Shown in pieces: positions 1 through 9,786 of a stretch of 64,000 bases of DNA. The position numbers were made by a program, and so were the translations under genes. Source of the stretch: Dysgonomonas mossii DSM 22836 (GTDB taxonomy: Bacteria > Bacteroidota > Bacteroidia > Bacteroidales > Dysgonomonadaceae); contig NZ_GL892005.1 in the NCBI RefSeq assembly GCF_000213575.1, positions 739,692-803,691 of the forward strand, written 5' to 3'. Numbering within the stretch: the first letter of the stretch is position 1; each line of letters opens with the position of its first letter. Below the pieces are notes generated by a model. It did no database searches. It saw nothing but the letters and a program-made list of their open reading frames with translations, and had not been told where the DNA came from.

Positions 1-1227
1 TTCAAGTATGTATTGCAAAATATTCGTACTAATGATGGAGCTCAAACTCTGAATAGAGATGTTGCGGCTGCTTTTATCTCAAGATGGATGCTATTCGAAG
101 GTACTTGGCAGAAATATCATAATGCAGATCAGACAAGAGCAAAAAAATTCCTTGAATTTGCAGTAGAAGCTTCCGAGTTACTTATGACCGGTAAGTATGC
201 GATAGACACTGACATGCACACTCTTTTCGGGTCTGAAAATCTCTCAGGTAATAAAGAATGTATTATGTACAGGCATTATGATGCGTCAGTCAGTATAACA
301 CATTGTGTGGCTTCTTATAATTGCAATTATGAGGCACAAGATCAGTCTGCAAACCTAGATGTAGTGAAAGCTTTTATCTGTAATGATGGAAAGGTTTGGC
401 AAAATTCTTCAGTAGCTGCTGCTAAATTTGATCTTGAAAATCTTATGAAAACACGGGATCCTCGCTTTGAGTCTTCATTTTCGAATAAATTAAATTCAAA
501 AGCTGCAGCATTGCTTTTTACAAATAAATTTGTGGATAGGACAGGCCCTACGCTTTCACTTCCGCTTCCACCCAAGTATACAAGCAATACTAATACAAAT
601 GATGCCCCGGTTATACGTTATGGAGAAGTCCTTCTAAACTGGATAGAAGCGAAAGCAGAGCTTGCGACAATAGGAGGTACTGCTGTTACACAGCAAGATA
701 TAAACAGGTCTATAAATGTTTTGCGTGATCGTCCTTTAGATGCTGAAGCGATTGGTAAAGGCATTGTAAAAACTCCACATATGAATTTGGGCGCATTACC
801 TGTTGATCCGGCTCGTGACCAAGATGTTCCGGCTCTGATATGGGAGATTCGTCGCGAGCGCCGCATGGAGTTATTTATGGAACCATCTCGTTTGTTGGAT
901 TTGAAGAGATGGAAAAAAATAAATTACATGAAAGGTTCTGTGAAATCAGATATACTAAAAGGCGTTTGGGTGGATATTCCTAAAGAAATACCAGAATTGG
1001 TTGCAGCTACGAAGAAGAATATCACTCAAGTAATGAAGGAAGATGGGACTATTGTTAAATTTAATGGAAGTAATGCTGCTGATATGGTAGGGTATTACTT
1101 GCCTGAAGGAGTTAAAGATAGAGATAATTTTACCGATAGGGTTTATTTGTCTCCAGTTAGTCAAGATCAGATTAGCTTGTACTCTAGTCAGGGATATAAA
1201 TTGACTCAAACCAAGGGGTGGGAATAA
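1..1227 (+). CDS. SusD/RagB-family outer-membrane glycan-binding lipoprotein (5'-truncated by window edge)
   Basis: The reading frame is open from base 1, so the true start and lipoprotein signal lie outside the window; about 408 C-terminal residues are visible. SusD-family hallmarks are present: a 'RYGEVLLNWIEA' helix and the 'WEIRRERRMELFMEPSRLLDLKRW' region, spanning roughly residues 205-305 of the visible part. SusD proteins sit on the cell surface and hand oligosaccharides to a SusC TonB-dependent porin, which should lie just upstream. The next genes encode a GH9 enzyme and an amidase, so this is probably the binding protein of a polysaccharide-utilisation locus. The substrate cannot be read from the sequence. 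The family call is secure; the specificity is unknown. Confidence 0.93.
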   Translation, partial: FKYVLQNIRTNDGAQTLNRDVAAAFISRWMLFEGTWQKYHNADQTRAKKFLEFAVEASELLMTGKYAIDTDMHTLFGSENLSGNKECIMYRHYDASVSITHCVASYNCNYEAQDQSANLDVVKAFICNDGKVWQNSSVAAAKFDLENLMKTRDPRFESSFSNKLNSKAAALLFTNKFVDRTGPTLSLPLPPKYTSNTNTNDAPVIRYGEVLLNWIEAKAELATIGGTAVTQQDINRSINVLRDRPLDAEAIGKGIVKTPHMNLGALPVDPARDQDVPALIWEIRRERRMELFMEPSRLLDLKRWKKINYMKGSVKSDILKGVWVDIPKEIPELVAATKKNITQVMKEDGTIVKFNGSNAADMVGYYLPEGVKDRDNFTDRVYLSPVSQDQISLYSSQGYKLTQTKGWE

Positions 1228-1300
1228 AAAATAGTATGATATAAAGGAAGGTTTGTTACACCATTCTTTATATAATTAGGTTTTAGACTTTTTAGATAGG

Positions 1301-1340
1301 AGGAGACATCCTGGGATGCCAAGTTGTCTCCTTCTTTTAT
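1301..1340 (+). terminator. Probable rho-independent terminator after the SusD gene
   Basis: An 8-bp stem (AGGAGACA at 1301-1308 with TGTCTCCT at 1325-1332) is followed by a T-rich stretch. It lies between the susD stop and the GH9 start, so the GH9 gene may be only partly co-transcribed with susD. Confidence 0.6.
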
Positions 1341-1356
1341 CTTAATCTTTTGTCAC

Positions 1357-3897
1357 ATGAAACAGCATCGCTTAGTCGCTTTTTTTATTTTTTGCATGAT
1401 GGTTTCCTTGTCTTATGGGCAATCTTCATGGGTAAGGATAAATCAATTGGGATATCTACCCAAGGATATCAAAGTTGCAGTGCTAATCTCAACTGAAGAA
1501 ATTACCCCCGATTTATCTTTTCGCAGCAGAAGTGGACAACCACCTGTGTTGCCTACAACTCAACATGGTATCCCCGATTTTTCACTTATTGATGCAAAAA
1601 CCGGAAAAGCAGTATACAGCGGACAGGGAAAAATTGCAGATGCTGCATATTGGGGATTAAAATCAGCTTTTCGTCTAGACTTTTCTTCTGTTCAGGCAGA
1701 AGGTGATTATTATATTGAAGCTGCCGGCGTGAAATCTCCTCAATTTAAAATTGGAGCAGATATTTACGAAGGGTCTGTTGATTTTATGCTTAATTATATG
1801 CGCCGTCAACGTTGCGGGCAGAATAATTTTTTAGGCACTGTTTGTCATCAACATGATGGTTTTATTGTAGAGCATCCCACCCGTACAGGAGAACATATTG
1901 ATGTTCGCGGTGGTTGGCATGATGCAGACGATAAATTACAATATGTTACCACCACAGCAAGTGCTATCTATCACATGATGTTAGCTTATTATCAGGCAAA
2001 AGATAAAACAATTTTTAAAGACAATTATCGTGCTGATGCTAGTCCGGGCAGTAACGGCATTCCGGATATCTTAGATGAAATCCGTTGGGGATTAGACTGG
2101 TTATCCAGAATGAACCCTGCACCTAAAGAAATGTATAACCAGATAGCCGATGACCGAGACCATGCCGGTTATGGGTTGCCTCAAAATGATAATGTAGATT
2201 ATGGCTGGGGGCCTGGTAAGGGGCGACCGGTTTATTTTATTACCGGAGAGCCTCAAGACTTACCTAATCCCAGAAATGGAGAGATTCAACTGAACCGTAC
2301 CACCGGAGTGGCTTCCTCTGCAGGTAAATTTGCTTCCTGTTTTGCTCTGGGAGCCGAGCTTTTCAAGAATATAGATCCTGCTTTTGCTCAAGTACTATCA
2401 GATAAGGCAGAACCTGCCTATGAATTTGCTCTTGAACATCCCGGAAATACTCAAACAGTCTGCGTGGTTTCGCCATATTTTTACGAAGAAGACAATTATG
2501 TGGATGATGTAGAGTTAGCGGCTGCTACATTTTATACTCTTACTAAAGACCCGAAATGGCGTACAGAAGGAGACTATTGGGGACAACTTGAACCCGTTAA
2601 TCCTTTGTGGGCATTTGGATTTGCACGCCACTATCAGTTCTATCCTTTTGTTAATCAGGGACATCACCTGATGGCAAAATCCGACGACGAAGTAACAAGC
2701 AAAAAGTTCACCGACTTTATGCGTCAAGGATTACAAATTATTCGAAACCGTGCAGGAAGTGAGCCGTTTATGAATGGTGTACCTTATGTGTGGTGTGCTA
2801 ACTTTGCCATTATTGGAGCTGCTTCTTATGCTCACCAATATAAAGAGATTTCAGGAGACAATTCTTTTCAGGAGATGGAAGCTGCTTTACGTGATTGGAT
2901 TTTGGGCTGTAATCCTTGGGGATTCTCTTTTATAGGAGGTTTTCCTGAAGGAGCCGTTTCTTCCAGAACAGACGAAACTCGTTTGGGAGGATTGGTTGAT
3001 GGCCCCATCAATGAAGGTTGGCATGATACATTCTTGGGTGTTCCAAAAGTGAGCCGAAGTAAAGACCCTTTAGCTGCCTTTCAGAATGGTCCTGCTGTGT
3101 TTCATCAAGACTCCTATGGTACCAATGAGCCTGTGATCGATGGTACTTGTTACATGATATATTACCTCTCCATAATGGAGCAACTAGGAAGAAAGCAGTC
3201 TAATAAACCAAATAATACAGTAACTGATGCCTATGGAGCTACTGTTCGAATCAACTCAGATAGAAAAGTAATTCATTTAATTTTTTCTGCAGATTCTGCT
3301 TTTGAAGGAGCAACAACTATCCTTAAGACATTAGATAAAAACAATGCGAAAGCATCTTTTTTTCTTACAGGGAATTGTCTGAGAATGAAAGAACATAAAG
3401 AAACAATTAAGAACATTATTAAAAAAGGACATTATGTAGGGGGGCATTCAGATAAGCATTTGTTATATGCTTCTTGGGGAAATAGAGAACAATCTCTTGT
3501 GACATCAGATAGCCTTATTAATGATTTAAGGCAAAATATAAAAGAACTCGAAAAGTATGGAATAAAAAAATCTGATGTAAATTATTATTTGCCTCCATAT
3601 GAGTGGTATAATAAAGAAAATGTGAGCTTAATTGAATCGCAAAATCAGATAACGATTAACTTTACTTCCGGACTGAGAACAGCTGCCGATTATACAACAC
3701 CGGATATGAAAAACTATATGTCTTCCCAACAGATAATAGATCAGCTGTTTGCATATGAAAAAGCAAATACATTGGATGGTGCAATAATTCTTATTCATCC
3801 GGGAACTCATCCTGATAGAAAAGATAAATTATATTTGAGATTAAATGAAATTATAAAAGGTTTAGTAAAGAGAGGTTATTCTTTTGAACGTTTATGA
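1357..3897 (+). CDS. Secreted GH9 glycoside hydrolase fused to a C-terminal NodB-type polysaccharide deacetylase domain
   Basis: The ATG at 1357 gives 846 residues and a clear signal peptide ending near 'SLSYGQ'; an upstream in-frame TTG at 1324 is a less likely start. An N-terminal Ig-like cellulase domain ('WVRINQLGYLP') is followed by a GH9 (alpha/alpha)6 catalytic domain. That domain carries 'GGWHDADD' with the conserved aspartates, 'ILGCNPWGFSFIGGFP' and a C-terminal 'GTNEPVIDGTC' containing the likely acid glutamate. The last ~200 residues resemble a CE4/NodB domain: 'FSADSAFEG' in place of the usual FDDG, 'ASFFLTGN', the metal-binding 'GGHSDKH', and 'YLPPYEW'. GH9 enzymes cut beta-glucans, and some cut glucosamine polymers. 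Motif 1 of the deacetylase is divergent, so activity there is uncertain. The amidase gene follows after 13 bp, suggesting an operon. Confidence 0.9.
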   Translation: MKQHRLVAFFIFCMMVSLSYGQSSWVRINQLGYLPKDIKVAVLISTEEITPDLSFRSRSGQPPVLPTTQHGIPDFSLIDAKTGKAVYSGQGKIADAAYWGLKSAFRLDFSSVQAEGDYYIEAAGVKSPQFKIGADIYEGSVDFMLNYMRRQRCGQNNFLGTVCHQHDGFIVEHPTRTGEHIDVRGGWHDADDKLQYVTTTASAIYHMMLAYYQAKDKTIFKDNYRADASPGSNGIPDILDEIRWGLDWLSRMNPAPKEMYNQIADDRDHAGYGLPQNDNVDYGWGPGKGRPVYFITGEPQDLPNPRNGEIQLNRTTGVASSAGKFASCFALGAELFKNIDPAFAQVLSDKAEPAYEFALEHPGNTQTVCVVSPYFYEEDNYVDDVELAAATFYTLTKDPKWRTEGDYWGQLEPVNPLWAFGFARHYQFYPFVNQGHHLMAKSDDEVTSKKFTDFMRQGLQIIRNRAGSEPFMNGVPYVWCANFAIIGAASYAHQYKEISGDNSFQEMEAALRDWILGCNPWGFSFIGGFPEGAVSSRTDETRLGGLVDGPINEGWHDTFLGVPKVSRSKDPLAAFQNGPAVFHQDSYGTNEPVIDGTCYMIYYLSIMEQLGRKQSNKPNNTVTDAYGATVRINSDRKVIHLIFSADSAFEGATTILKTLDKNNAKASFFLTGNCLRMKEHKETIKNIIKKGHYVGGHSDKHLLYASWGNREQSLVTSDSLINDLRQNIKELEKYGIKKSDVNYYLPPYEWYNKENVSLIESQNQITINFTSGLRTAADYTTPDMKNYMSSQQIIDQLFAYEKANTLDGAIILIHPGTHPDRKDKLYLRLNEIIKGLVKRGYSFERL

Positions 3898-3910
3898 TAA
3901 ATAAATTATA

Positions 3911-6900
3911 ATGAAAAGGACGTTTTTTTTCAATATTGCTATTTTATTTCTCTCATTTTTTATAGTGAATGAAATAAAGGCTCAAATTATTTCCGATAGT
4001 ATTAAAAATAATATTGGAACATATCTCACAGAATTTGCCAACAAAGATGTAAAAACAGGGAGAATAAAAATAGATTCTGTCAACATGAAAGGGAAAACTA
4101 TAAGCCTCTTTGCTGGAGTAAACCTTTCCTATATTCCTTTTCAGAAAAATGAAGTAGATGTCATTTATAATAAAATTAAAGATCTACTTCCCGAAAAATA
4201 TAAAAAATACAAAGTTGAATTGATTACCGATACCCGAAAAGTCGAAGATTTGGTTTTGTTTGGAAAAGACAAAAAGCAACTATTTGCTAACAAACTTGAT
4301 AAACCATTGATCGTAAACTTATCTCAACCCTATGTTGCTGACCGAGGGTTGCAAAATCATCACTTGGCTATATGGCAAAGCCACGGGTGGTATTACGAAC
4401 AAAAGTTGGCACGCTGGGAGTGGCAGCGAGCTCGAATCTTCCAGACAGTGGAGGATTTATATACTCAAAGCTATGTATTGCCATATTTAGTACCTATGCT
4501 CGAAAATGCAGGTGCGAATGTTTTGTTGCCTCGTGAACGTGATATACAGCGTCATGAAATAATTGTAGATAATGATAGAAACAAAGATAAATCGATATAT
4601 AAAGAAATTAATGGAAAAGACAGCTGGATAGCTGGCTACTATGAAGGATTTGCATATTTGAAAGAGTCATATCTGGATGGAGAAAATCCATTCAGATCAG
4701 GCTCTTATAAAGAAGTAAAGACAATAAAGACCGGAGAAGAAAGTCGATGTGAATGGATACCCGATATTCCCGAAAAAGGTAAATATGGGGTGTATATATC
4801 GTATAAGACTTTAGAAAATAGCACCGATGATGCCCGATATACAGTATATCATAAGGGAGGGAAAACCGACTTTAGTGTTAATCAAAAGATGGGAGGTGGT
4901 ACGTGGATCTTTCTGGGTTATTTTTCTTTTGATAAGGGTGTAAATGAAAATTGTAAAGTTGTATTGACCAATAAAAGCAATAAAGCGGGGCGTATCTTGA
5001 CCGCCGATGCTGTTAAGATAGGAGGCGGAATGGGCAATATTGCAAGGCAACCTCATGCCAGTGGCATTGTAACAGACAATACTAAGAGTTCTGAAACTAT
5101 TGAAAATAATATAAAGAAACTGCCTGCGATAGATTACAAACCGGAAGTAAGTGGTTATCCTCGTTATACAGAGGGTGCTCGTTATTGGTTGCAATGGGCT
5201 GGTACTCCCGATAGTATATACAACAAGAGCGAAGGAAAGAATGACTATACCGACGATTATCAAAGTAGAGGGTTTTGGGTAAATTATATTGCCGGAGGTT
5301 CTTCTGTATTACCGAAGAATGACGGTCTGAATATTCCGATAGACCTTGCAATGGCTTTTCATACCGATGCCGGTACGACCTTCAACGATTCTATTATAGG
5401 AAGTCTGGGTATCTACATGACGCATCACAATGATGAAAAGTTTGAAAATGGTAAGACTCGTTGGGCTTCTCGCGACCTTACGGAGCTGATAATGGATGAG
5501 ATAGTAAAAGATATTCGCCGTGAGTATGAGCCGCAGTGGACTCGCCGCCAAATGTGGAACCGTTCTTATAGTGAAGCTCGTGTTCCGAATGTGCCTACCA
5601 TGTTGTTGGAATTACTGTCGCATCAGAATTTTGCAGATATGAATTATGGGCTCGATCCTCGTTTTCGTTTTACAGTTAGTCGCTCCATATATAAAGGGAT
5701 GCTCAAATTTGTGGCTCATCAATATGGCTATGATTATGTTGTGCAACCATTACCTGTAAAATCATTTAGTGCTCAATTTTCCGGGAATACTCAGGTAGAA
5801 TTAAAATGGAAGCCGGTAAATGATGTTACCGAGCCAAGTGCAAAGCCTGATCAATATATCGTATATACACGTATAGGCGATGGAGACTTTGATAATGGTA
5901 AAGTAGTTAATGGTACAGGTGCGATTATGCCGATCGAAAAAGATGTATTATATAGCTTCAAGATAACAGCTGTAAACAAAGGAGGACAAAGTTTCCCTTC
6001 CGAAATACTTTCGGTATGTAAAAAGTCGGAAGAGAAAGGGCAGGTGCTTATTGTCAATGGTTTTGATAGACTATCTGCTCCTTATAGCTTTGCATCAAGA
6101 GATAGCATTGGTGGATTTTTAGACTTTATTGATCATGGAGTGCCGGATAAAGTGGAGTATAATTATATTGGAAGTCAATACGAATTCAGGAGGGTAATAC
6201 CCTGGATGGATGACGATGCAGCAGGCTTTGGTGCAAGCAATGCGAATTATGAAACAACAGTTGTTGCCGGAAATACATTTGACTATCCGGCTATGCATGG
6301 GCGATCTATTGCTGCAGCGGGATATTCGTTCGTATCGGTAAGCCGTGATGCTGTATTGGATGGAACTGTGGATATGAACTCTTACAAATTAGTAGATTTG
6401 ATATTAGGGAAACAACGACAAACAAAAATAGGTAGAGGTGTAAGTCCTGTTGAGTTCAAAACATTTCCTAAAGAGTTTCAAAACAAAATTACTGATTATT
6501 GTAAACAAGGGGGAAATATATTTATAAGCGGAGCTTATGTAGCTTCTGACCTGTGGGATACTGAAAAGCCTCTAGGAGAAGATCAGAAGTTTGCTGCTGA
6601 TGTGTTAAAATATAAATGGAGAGTAGGGCGTGCAGCAGTTGAGGGGAAAGTAAAAACAATTGCCTCTCCATTTCCGGCATTTTCTGGTAACTATGAGTTT
6701 TATAACAAGCTCAACTCCATAGCTTATGCTGTTGAGTCGCCTGATGCTTTAGAGCCAGCCGGAGAGAATAGTTATACTATATTCAGATATACAGAAAATA
6801 ACCTTAGTGCGGGTATTGCTCATGATGGCGATTACAAAACATGTGTAATGGGCTTTCCCTTCGAGGCGATAAAAGATCAAGCAGAAAGAGATAGTCTGAT

Positions 6901-6931
6901 GTCAAATATTCTTTCTTTTATTTTTAAATAA
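3911..6931 (+). CDS. Secreted N-acetylmuramoyl-L-alanine amidase-like protein with golvesin-like insert
   Basis: 1006 residues with a signal peptide ('ILFLSFFIVNEIKAQ'). The region 'HHLAIWQSHGWYYE', the later 'AMAFHTDAG' and 'PTMLLELLSHQNFADM' match the two histidines and the glutamate of zinc amidases of the Amidase_3 type, which remove stem peptides from peptidoglycan. Between the first and second halves lies a golvesin C-terminal-like beta domain (about residues 275-375, 'KYGVYISY', 'GGGTWIFLGYFSF', 'TADAVKIGGG'). A fibronectin-III-like segment follows ('VELKWKPVND'), then about 300 residues with no family I recognise. Similar proteins are often annotated 'xanthan lyase' in Bacteroidetes. 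It probably forms an operon with the GH9-deacetylase upstream. Catalytic activity is inferred from motifs only. Confidence 0.8.
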   Translation: MKRTFFFNIAILFLSFFIVNEIKAQIISDSIKNNIGTYLTEFANKDVKTGRIKIDSVNMKGKTISLFAGVNLSYIPFQKNEVDVIYNKIKDLLPEKYKKYKVELITDTRKVEDLVLFGKDKKQLFANKLDKPLIVNLSQPYVADRGLQNHHLAIWQSHGWYYEQKLARWEWQRARIFQTVEDLYTQSYVLPYLVPMLENAGANVLLPRERDIQRHEIIVDNDRNKDKSIYKEINGKDSWIAGYYEGFAYLKESYLDGENPFRSGSYKEVKTIKTGEESRCEWIPDIPEKGKYGVYISYKTLENSTDDARYTVYHKGGKTDFSVNQKMGGGTWIFLGYFSFDKGVNENCKVVLTNKSNKAGRILTADAVKIGGGMGNIARQPHASGIVTDNTKSSETIENNIKKLPAIDYKPEVSGYPRYTEGARYWLQWAGTPDSIYNKSEGKNDYTDDYQSRGFWVNYIAGGSSVLPKNDGLNIPIDLAMAFHTDAGTTFNDSIIGSLGIYMTHHNDEKFENGKTRWASRDLTELIMDEIVKDIRREYEPQWTRRQMWNRSYSEARVPNVPTMLLELLSHQNFADMNYGLDPRFRFTVSRSIYKGMLKFVAHQYGYDYVVQPLPVKSFSAQFSGNTQVELKWKPVNDVTEPSAKPDQYIVYTRIGDGDFDNGKVVNGTGAIMPIEKDVLYSFKITAVNKGGQSFPSEILSVCKKSEEKGQVLIVNGFDRLSAPYSFASRDSIGGFLDFIDHGVPDKVEYNYIGSQYEFRRVIPWMDDDAAGFGASNANYETTVVAGNTFDYPAMHGRSIAAAGYSFVSVSRDAVLDGTVDMNSYKLVDLILGKQRQTKIGRGVSPVEFKTFPKEFQNKITDYCKQGGNIFISGAYVASDLWDTEKPLGEDQKFAADVLKYKWRVGRAAVEGKVKTIASPFPAFSGNYEFYNKLNSIAYAVESPDALEPAGENSYTIFRYTENNLSAGIAHDGDYKTCVMGFPFEAIKDQAERDSLMSNILSFIFK

Positions 6932-6947
6932 AGGAAAAAAGAGGGAG

Positions 6948-6990
6948 TGTCGTGAAATAATACAAATTATTTCACGACATCTTTTTTATT
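6948..6990 (+). terminator. Strong rho-independent terminator
   Basis: A perfect 14-bp stem (6948-6961 with 6966-6979, loop ACAA) is followed by TCTTTTTTATT. It ends the susD-GH9-amidase transcription unit. Confidence 0.9.
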
Positions 6991-7288
6991 ATCGTCTATA
7001 TAGTTTTATTACTCTATATACTAGAGCATTTTATCAAATAAAGTGCGAAGAACACAATAAGTCAATTTGTTTTCGTATCTTTGTCTTTTAAACAATCGAG
7101 TTTATATTGTATCTTTCTTCGCAATGTTTTGCTCCGCCTCTGTTTTAGCGGAACTTCCCATCGTAAAAAATGACGTCAAAATTAACTTTCTTGTTTATTT
7201 TATTAACAAGTTACGGAAATGTGTTGCACAGTGTTCGTAACACATTATTCAATTATAAAATCTGTAGTAGATTACAGTTAAACTATTT
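6991..7288 (+). promoter_or_regulatory. Long leader before the RNA helicase gene
   Basis: No coding sequence is seen. A TATCTTTG at 7076-7083 fits the Bacteroidetes -7 box, but no TTTG stands at the right distance upstream. If it is used, the mRNA leader is about 200 nt and contains a small TCCGC/GCGGA hairpin (7133-7137 with 7148-7152). Long structured leaders are common on cold-inducible helicase and csp mRNAs; whether that applies here is inference. Confidence 0.35.
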
Positions 7289-8413
7289 ATGACATTTAAT
7301 GAATTAAATATTATTGAGCCAATATTAAAGGCTCTGGAAGAAAAAGGATATACAACGCCAACTCCTATACAAGAAAAAGCTATTATTCCGGCTTTAACGA
7401 ATCGAGATATTCTAGGACTAGCACAAACAGGTACAGGTAAAACCGCCGCTTTCTCACTGCCTATCATTCAGCAACTTTATTTGAATAAAGTTAGTGGTAA
7501 AAGAAGAGAAATCAGAGCTTTAATATTAACCCCCACACGAGAACTGGCAATTCAAATAAATGACAGTCTTAATGACTATACTCAATATACGGGACTTCGC
7601 CACTGTGTTATATATGGAGGAGTGAAGCAAAAAGCACAAACAGACGAATTGAAGACAGGTATAGATATATTAGTTGCTACACCGGGACGACTATTGGATT
7701 TGATTAATCAGGGATTTATAAATCTGGACTCTATACGTCATTTCGTCCTTGATGAAGCTGATCGTATGTTAGATATGGGTTTCATTCATGATATTAAACG
7801 TCTGCTCCCTAAGTTACCAAAAGAAAAACAGACATTGTTTTTCTCTGCTACTATGCCATCTACCATAGCTTCTTTGTCTCGCTCTATTCTGAGAGATCCT
7901 CTTAAAGTGGAAGTTACTCCTGCATCATCTGTTATAGATACTATCAAGCAATATCTATATTTTGTAGAGAAACAAGAGAAGAAAGACTTGTTAATCAATT
8001 TGTTGAAAAAAGATAAAAAGCAATCAGTATTAGTCTTTTCCCGCACGAAGCATGGTGCCGATAAAATTGCGCGTCTTCTTTGTAAGGCAGGTATAGGTAG
8101 CGAGGCTATTCATGGCAACAAATCTCAAAATGCACGTCAACGTGCTTTGACTAATTTTAAGTCGCAAAAAACACGTGTTCTCATTGCTACGGATATTGCA
8201 GCAAGAGGAATAGATGTTGATCAATTGGAACTGGTTATCAATTATGATTTGCCCGATGTTCCCGAAACTTATGTACATCGTATCGGTCGTACCGGACGTG
8301 CAGGTAATAGCGGTACTGCTCTCACATTCTGTTCGGCGGAAGAGAATGCAATGCTTAATGATATTCAGAAACTAACAGGGAAGAAGTTGAATCAATTATC
8401 AATTCCAGCGTAA
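7289..8413 (+). CDS. DEAD-box ATP-dependent RNA helicase (RhlE-like)
   Basis: 374 residues, close to the minimal two-domain RecA-like core. Motifs appear in order: Q motif ('PTPIQEKAI'), Walker A 'AQTGTGKTAAF', 'PTRELAIQ', 'TPGRLLDL', 'VLDEADRMLDMGF', 'FSATMP', then domain 2 with 'VLVFSRTKHGADK', 'ATDIAARGID' and 'YVHRIGRTGRAG'. The basic C-terminal tail seen in many RhlE proteins is short. It unwinds RNA duplexes in ribosome assembly or mRNA decay. The cold-shock-domain gene follows after 28 bp, so the pair probably responds together to cold or RNA-structure stress. Confidence 0.95.
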   Translation: MTFNELNIIEPILKALEEKGYTTPTPIQEKAIIPALTNRDILGLAQTGTGKTAAFSLPIIQQLYLNKVSGKRREIRALILTPTRELAIQINDSLNDYTQYTGLRHCVIYGGVKQKAQTDELKTGIDILVATPGRLLDLINQGFINLDSIRHFVLDEADRMLDMGFIHDIKRLLPKLPKEKQTLFFSATMPSTIASLSRSILRDPLKVEVTPASSVIDTIKQYLYFVEKQEKKDLLINLLKKDKKQSVLVFSRTKHGADKIARLLCKAGIGSEAIHGNKSQNARQRALTNFKSQKTRVLIATDIAARGIDVDQLELVINYDLPDVPETYVHRIGRTGRAGNSGTALTFCSAEENAMLNDIQKLTGKKLNQLSIPA

Positions 8414-8441
8414 GAAATATAAAAACATAAATATATAATTA

Positions 8442-8897
8442 ATGGCAAAATCAAATTCATTTAACAAAAGAGAAATAGAAAAAAACAAACAACAAAAGAG
8501 AAAAGAAAAACAACAGAGAAGAGAGGAAAGACGAAATGCTCCTGTCGACTCATTTGAAGATATGATCGCTTATGTGGATGAGAATGGCGTTATAACCAGT
8601 ACACCTCCCACTCAGACGAATAAACAAGAGATAGAAATAGAAGATATCGCTATTTCAACACCCAAGAAAGAAGATGTCGAAGATCCTATTCTCAATGGCC
8701 GTGTAGAATACTTTAATCAGGATAAGGGGTATGGCTTTATTAAACACACAGGCAGCACAGAAAAATACTTTTTCCATGTAAGTAGCACTTTAGTACCGAT
8801 TGAAGAAGGTAATATGGTGACATTCGAGTTGGAGCGAGGGCAAAAAGGTATGAATGCCGTAAGAATCACTTTGGCCAATAAGGACGATCAAAAGTAA
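8442..8897 (+). CDS. Cold-shock-domain RNA-binding protein with basic N-terminal extension
   Basis: 151 residues. The C-terminal ~65 residues form a cold-shock domain with RNP1 'KGYGFI' and RNP2 'YFFHV' starting at 'NGRVEYF'. The N-terminal ~40 residues are very rich in Lys, Arg and Gln and are probably disordered and RNA-binding; an acidic linker joins the two. It lies directly behind the DEAD-box helicase in the same direction, as in other Bacteroidetes, and is likely an RNA chaperone working with it. Confidence 0.92.
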   Translation: MAKSNSFNKREIEKNKQQKRKEKQQRREERRNAPVDSFEDMIAYVDENGVITSTPPTQTNKQEIEIEDIAISTPKKEDVEDPILNGRVEYFNQDKGYGFIKHTGSTEKYFFHVSSTLVPIEEGNMVTFELERGQKGMNAVRITLANKDDQK

Positions 8898-8913
8898 TAT
8901 AGAGATCCCTTAT

Positions 8914-9762
8914 CTATATTAACTGTCCGTTTTCTTTATGATATTCAATCAGTCCTTTTATCGGATTTTCAATAATAACATCAATGTATATTCCTAAGTC
9001 TTGAGCTATTTCTCTTAAGATAAAGGAATACATTTTTGCTATCGATCCTACAAAGCGTATAGGATATTCCGTATATTCATATTGAAGAATATTCCTTTCA
9101 AAGAAAGATCGTAAATTCTTTCTGACTAAATTATTGATATAGGGATGTTCGAGATATTCGTATAAAAAGAATGATAAAACGGATAACAGCTTGTTTGGGA
9201 AAGGCTTAGAATAAATATAATCCATTATCTCATCCGGATCAATCTTATACTTTCTGTAAAATGGTTCTATAAGCTCAGTAGGAGCTAATCCTTTTAAGCA
9301 ATCTGCAAGAAATATCTTACCCAAAGAAGCACCACTTCCTTCATCACCAAGGATATACCCCAAAGACTTCACATTCTTTATTATAGTATCCCCATCGTAT
9401 AGACACGAGTTAGAGCCGGTTCCCAAAATACAGGCAATGCCGGCTTCGTTTTTAAATAGGGAACGAGCCGAACCCAAAAGGTCACTTTCGATGATCGATG
9501 GTGTTTTAAACTGGGCTTCAAGTGAAGCTTTTACTACATTCTTCTTTTCTAGAGAAGAACAACCAGCTCCATAGAAATATATAGTATGGAATTTAGTCTT
9601 AAAGAAGACCGGTGGCAGTTGTAGCCGAATAGAACGACTTATCTCCTTTCTTGTCTGGAAAAAAGGATTAATGCCATCGGACAAGAAATGTTCTACAATT
9701 CCACTTCTGTCCACCAGGCACCACTCTGTCTTTGTAGAGCCGCTTTCAGCTAGTAATATCAC
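8914..9762 (-). CDS. BadF/BadG/BcrA/BcrD-family ATPase, probable N-acetylglucosamine or muramic-acid kinase
   Basis: 282 residues of the ASKHA kinase fold: phosphate-1 motif 'AESGSTKTEW', 'GAGCSS', the adenosine-side 'ACILGTGSNSCLYDG' and 'GYILGDEGSGASLG'. Members of this family phosphorylate GlcNAc or MurNAc in the cytoplasm during amino-sugar salvage. It lies downstream of a peptidoglycan dipeptide epimerase and an NlpC/P60 endopeptidase on the same strand, which supports a cell-wall recycling role. It has its own good promoter in the 69-bp gap. The sugar specificity cannot be told from sequence. Confidence 0.85.
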   Translation of the reverse strand: MILLAESGSTKTEWCLVDRSGIVEHFLSDGINPFFQTRKEISRSIRLQLPPVFFKTKFHTIYFYGAGCSSLEKKNVVKASLEAQFKTPSIIESDLLGSARSLFKNEAGIACILGTGSNSCLYDGDTIIKNVKSLGYILGDEGSGASLGKIFLADCLKGLAPTELIEPFYRKYKIDPDEIMDYIYSKPFPNKLLSVLSFFLYEYLEHPYINNLVRKNLRSFFERNILQYEYTEYPIRFVGSIAKMYSFILREIAQDLGIYIDVIIENPIKGLIEYHKENGQLI

Positions 9763-9786
9763 GTATTCTTATGTATTAAATTTATG

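Noticed and set aside
4811..5551. Open frames antisense to the amidase gene
   Set aside because: They overlap a long gene with clear motifs and show no family resemblance.
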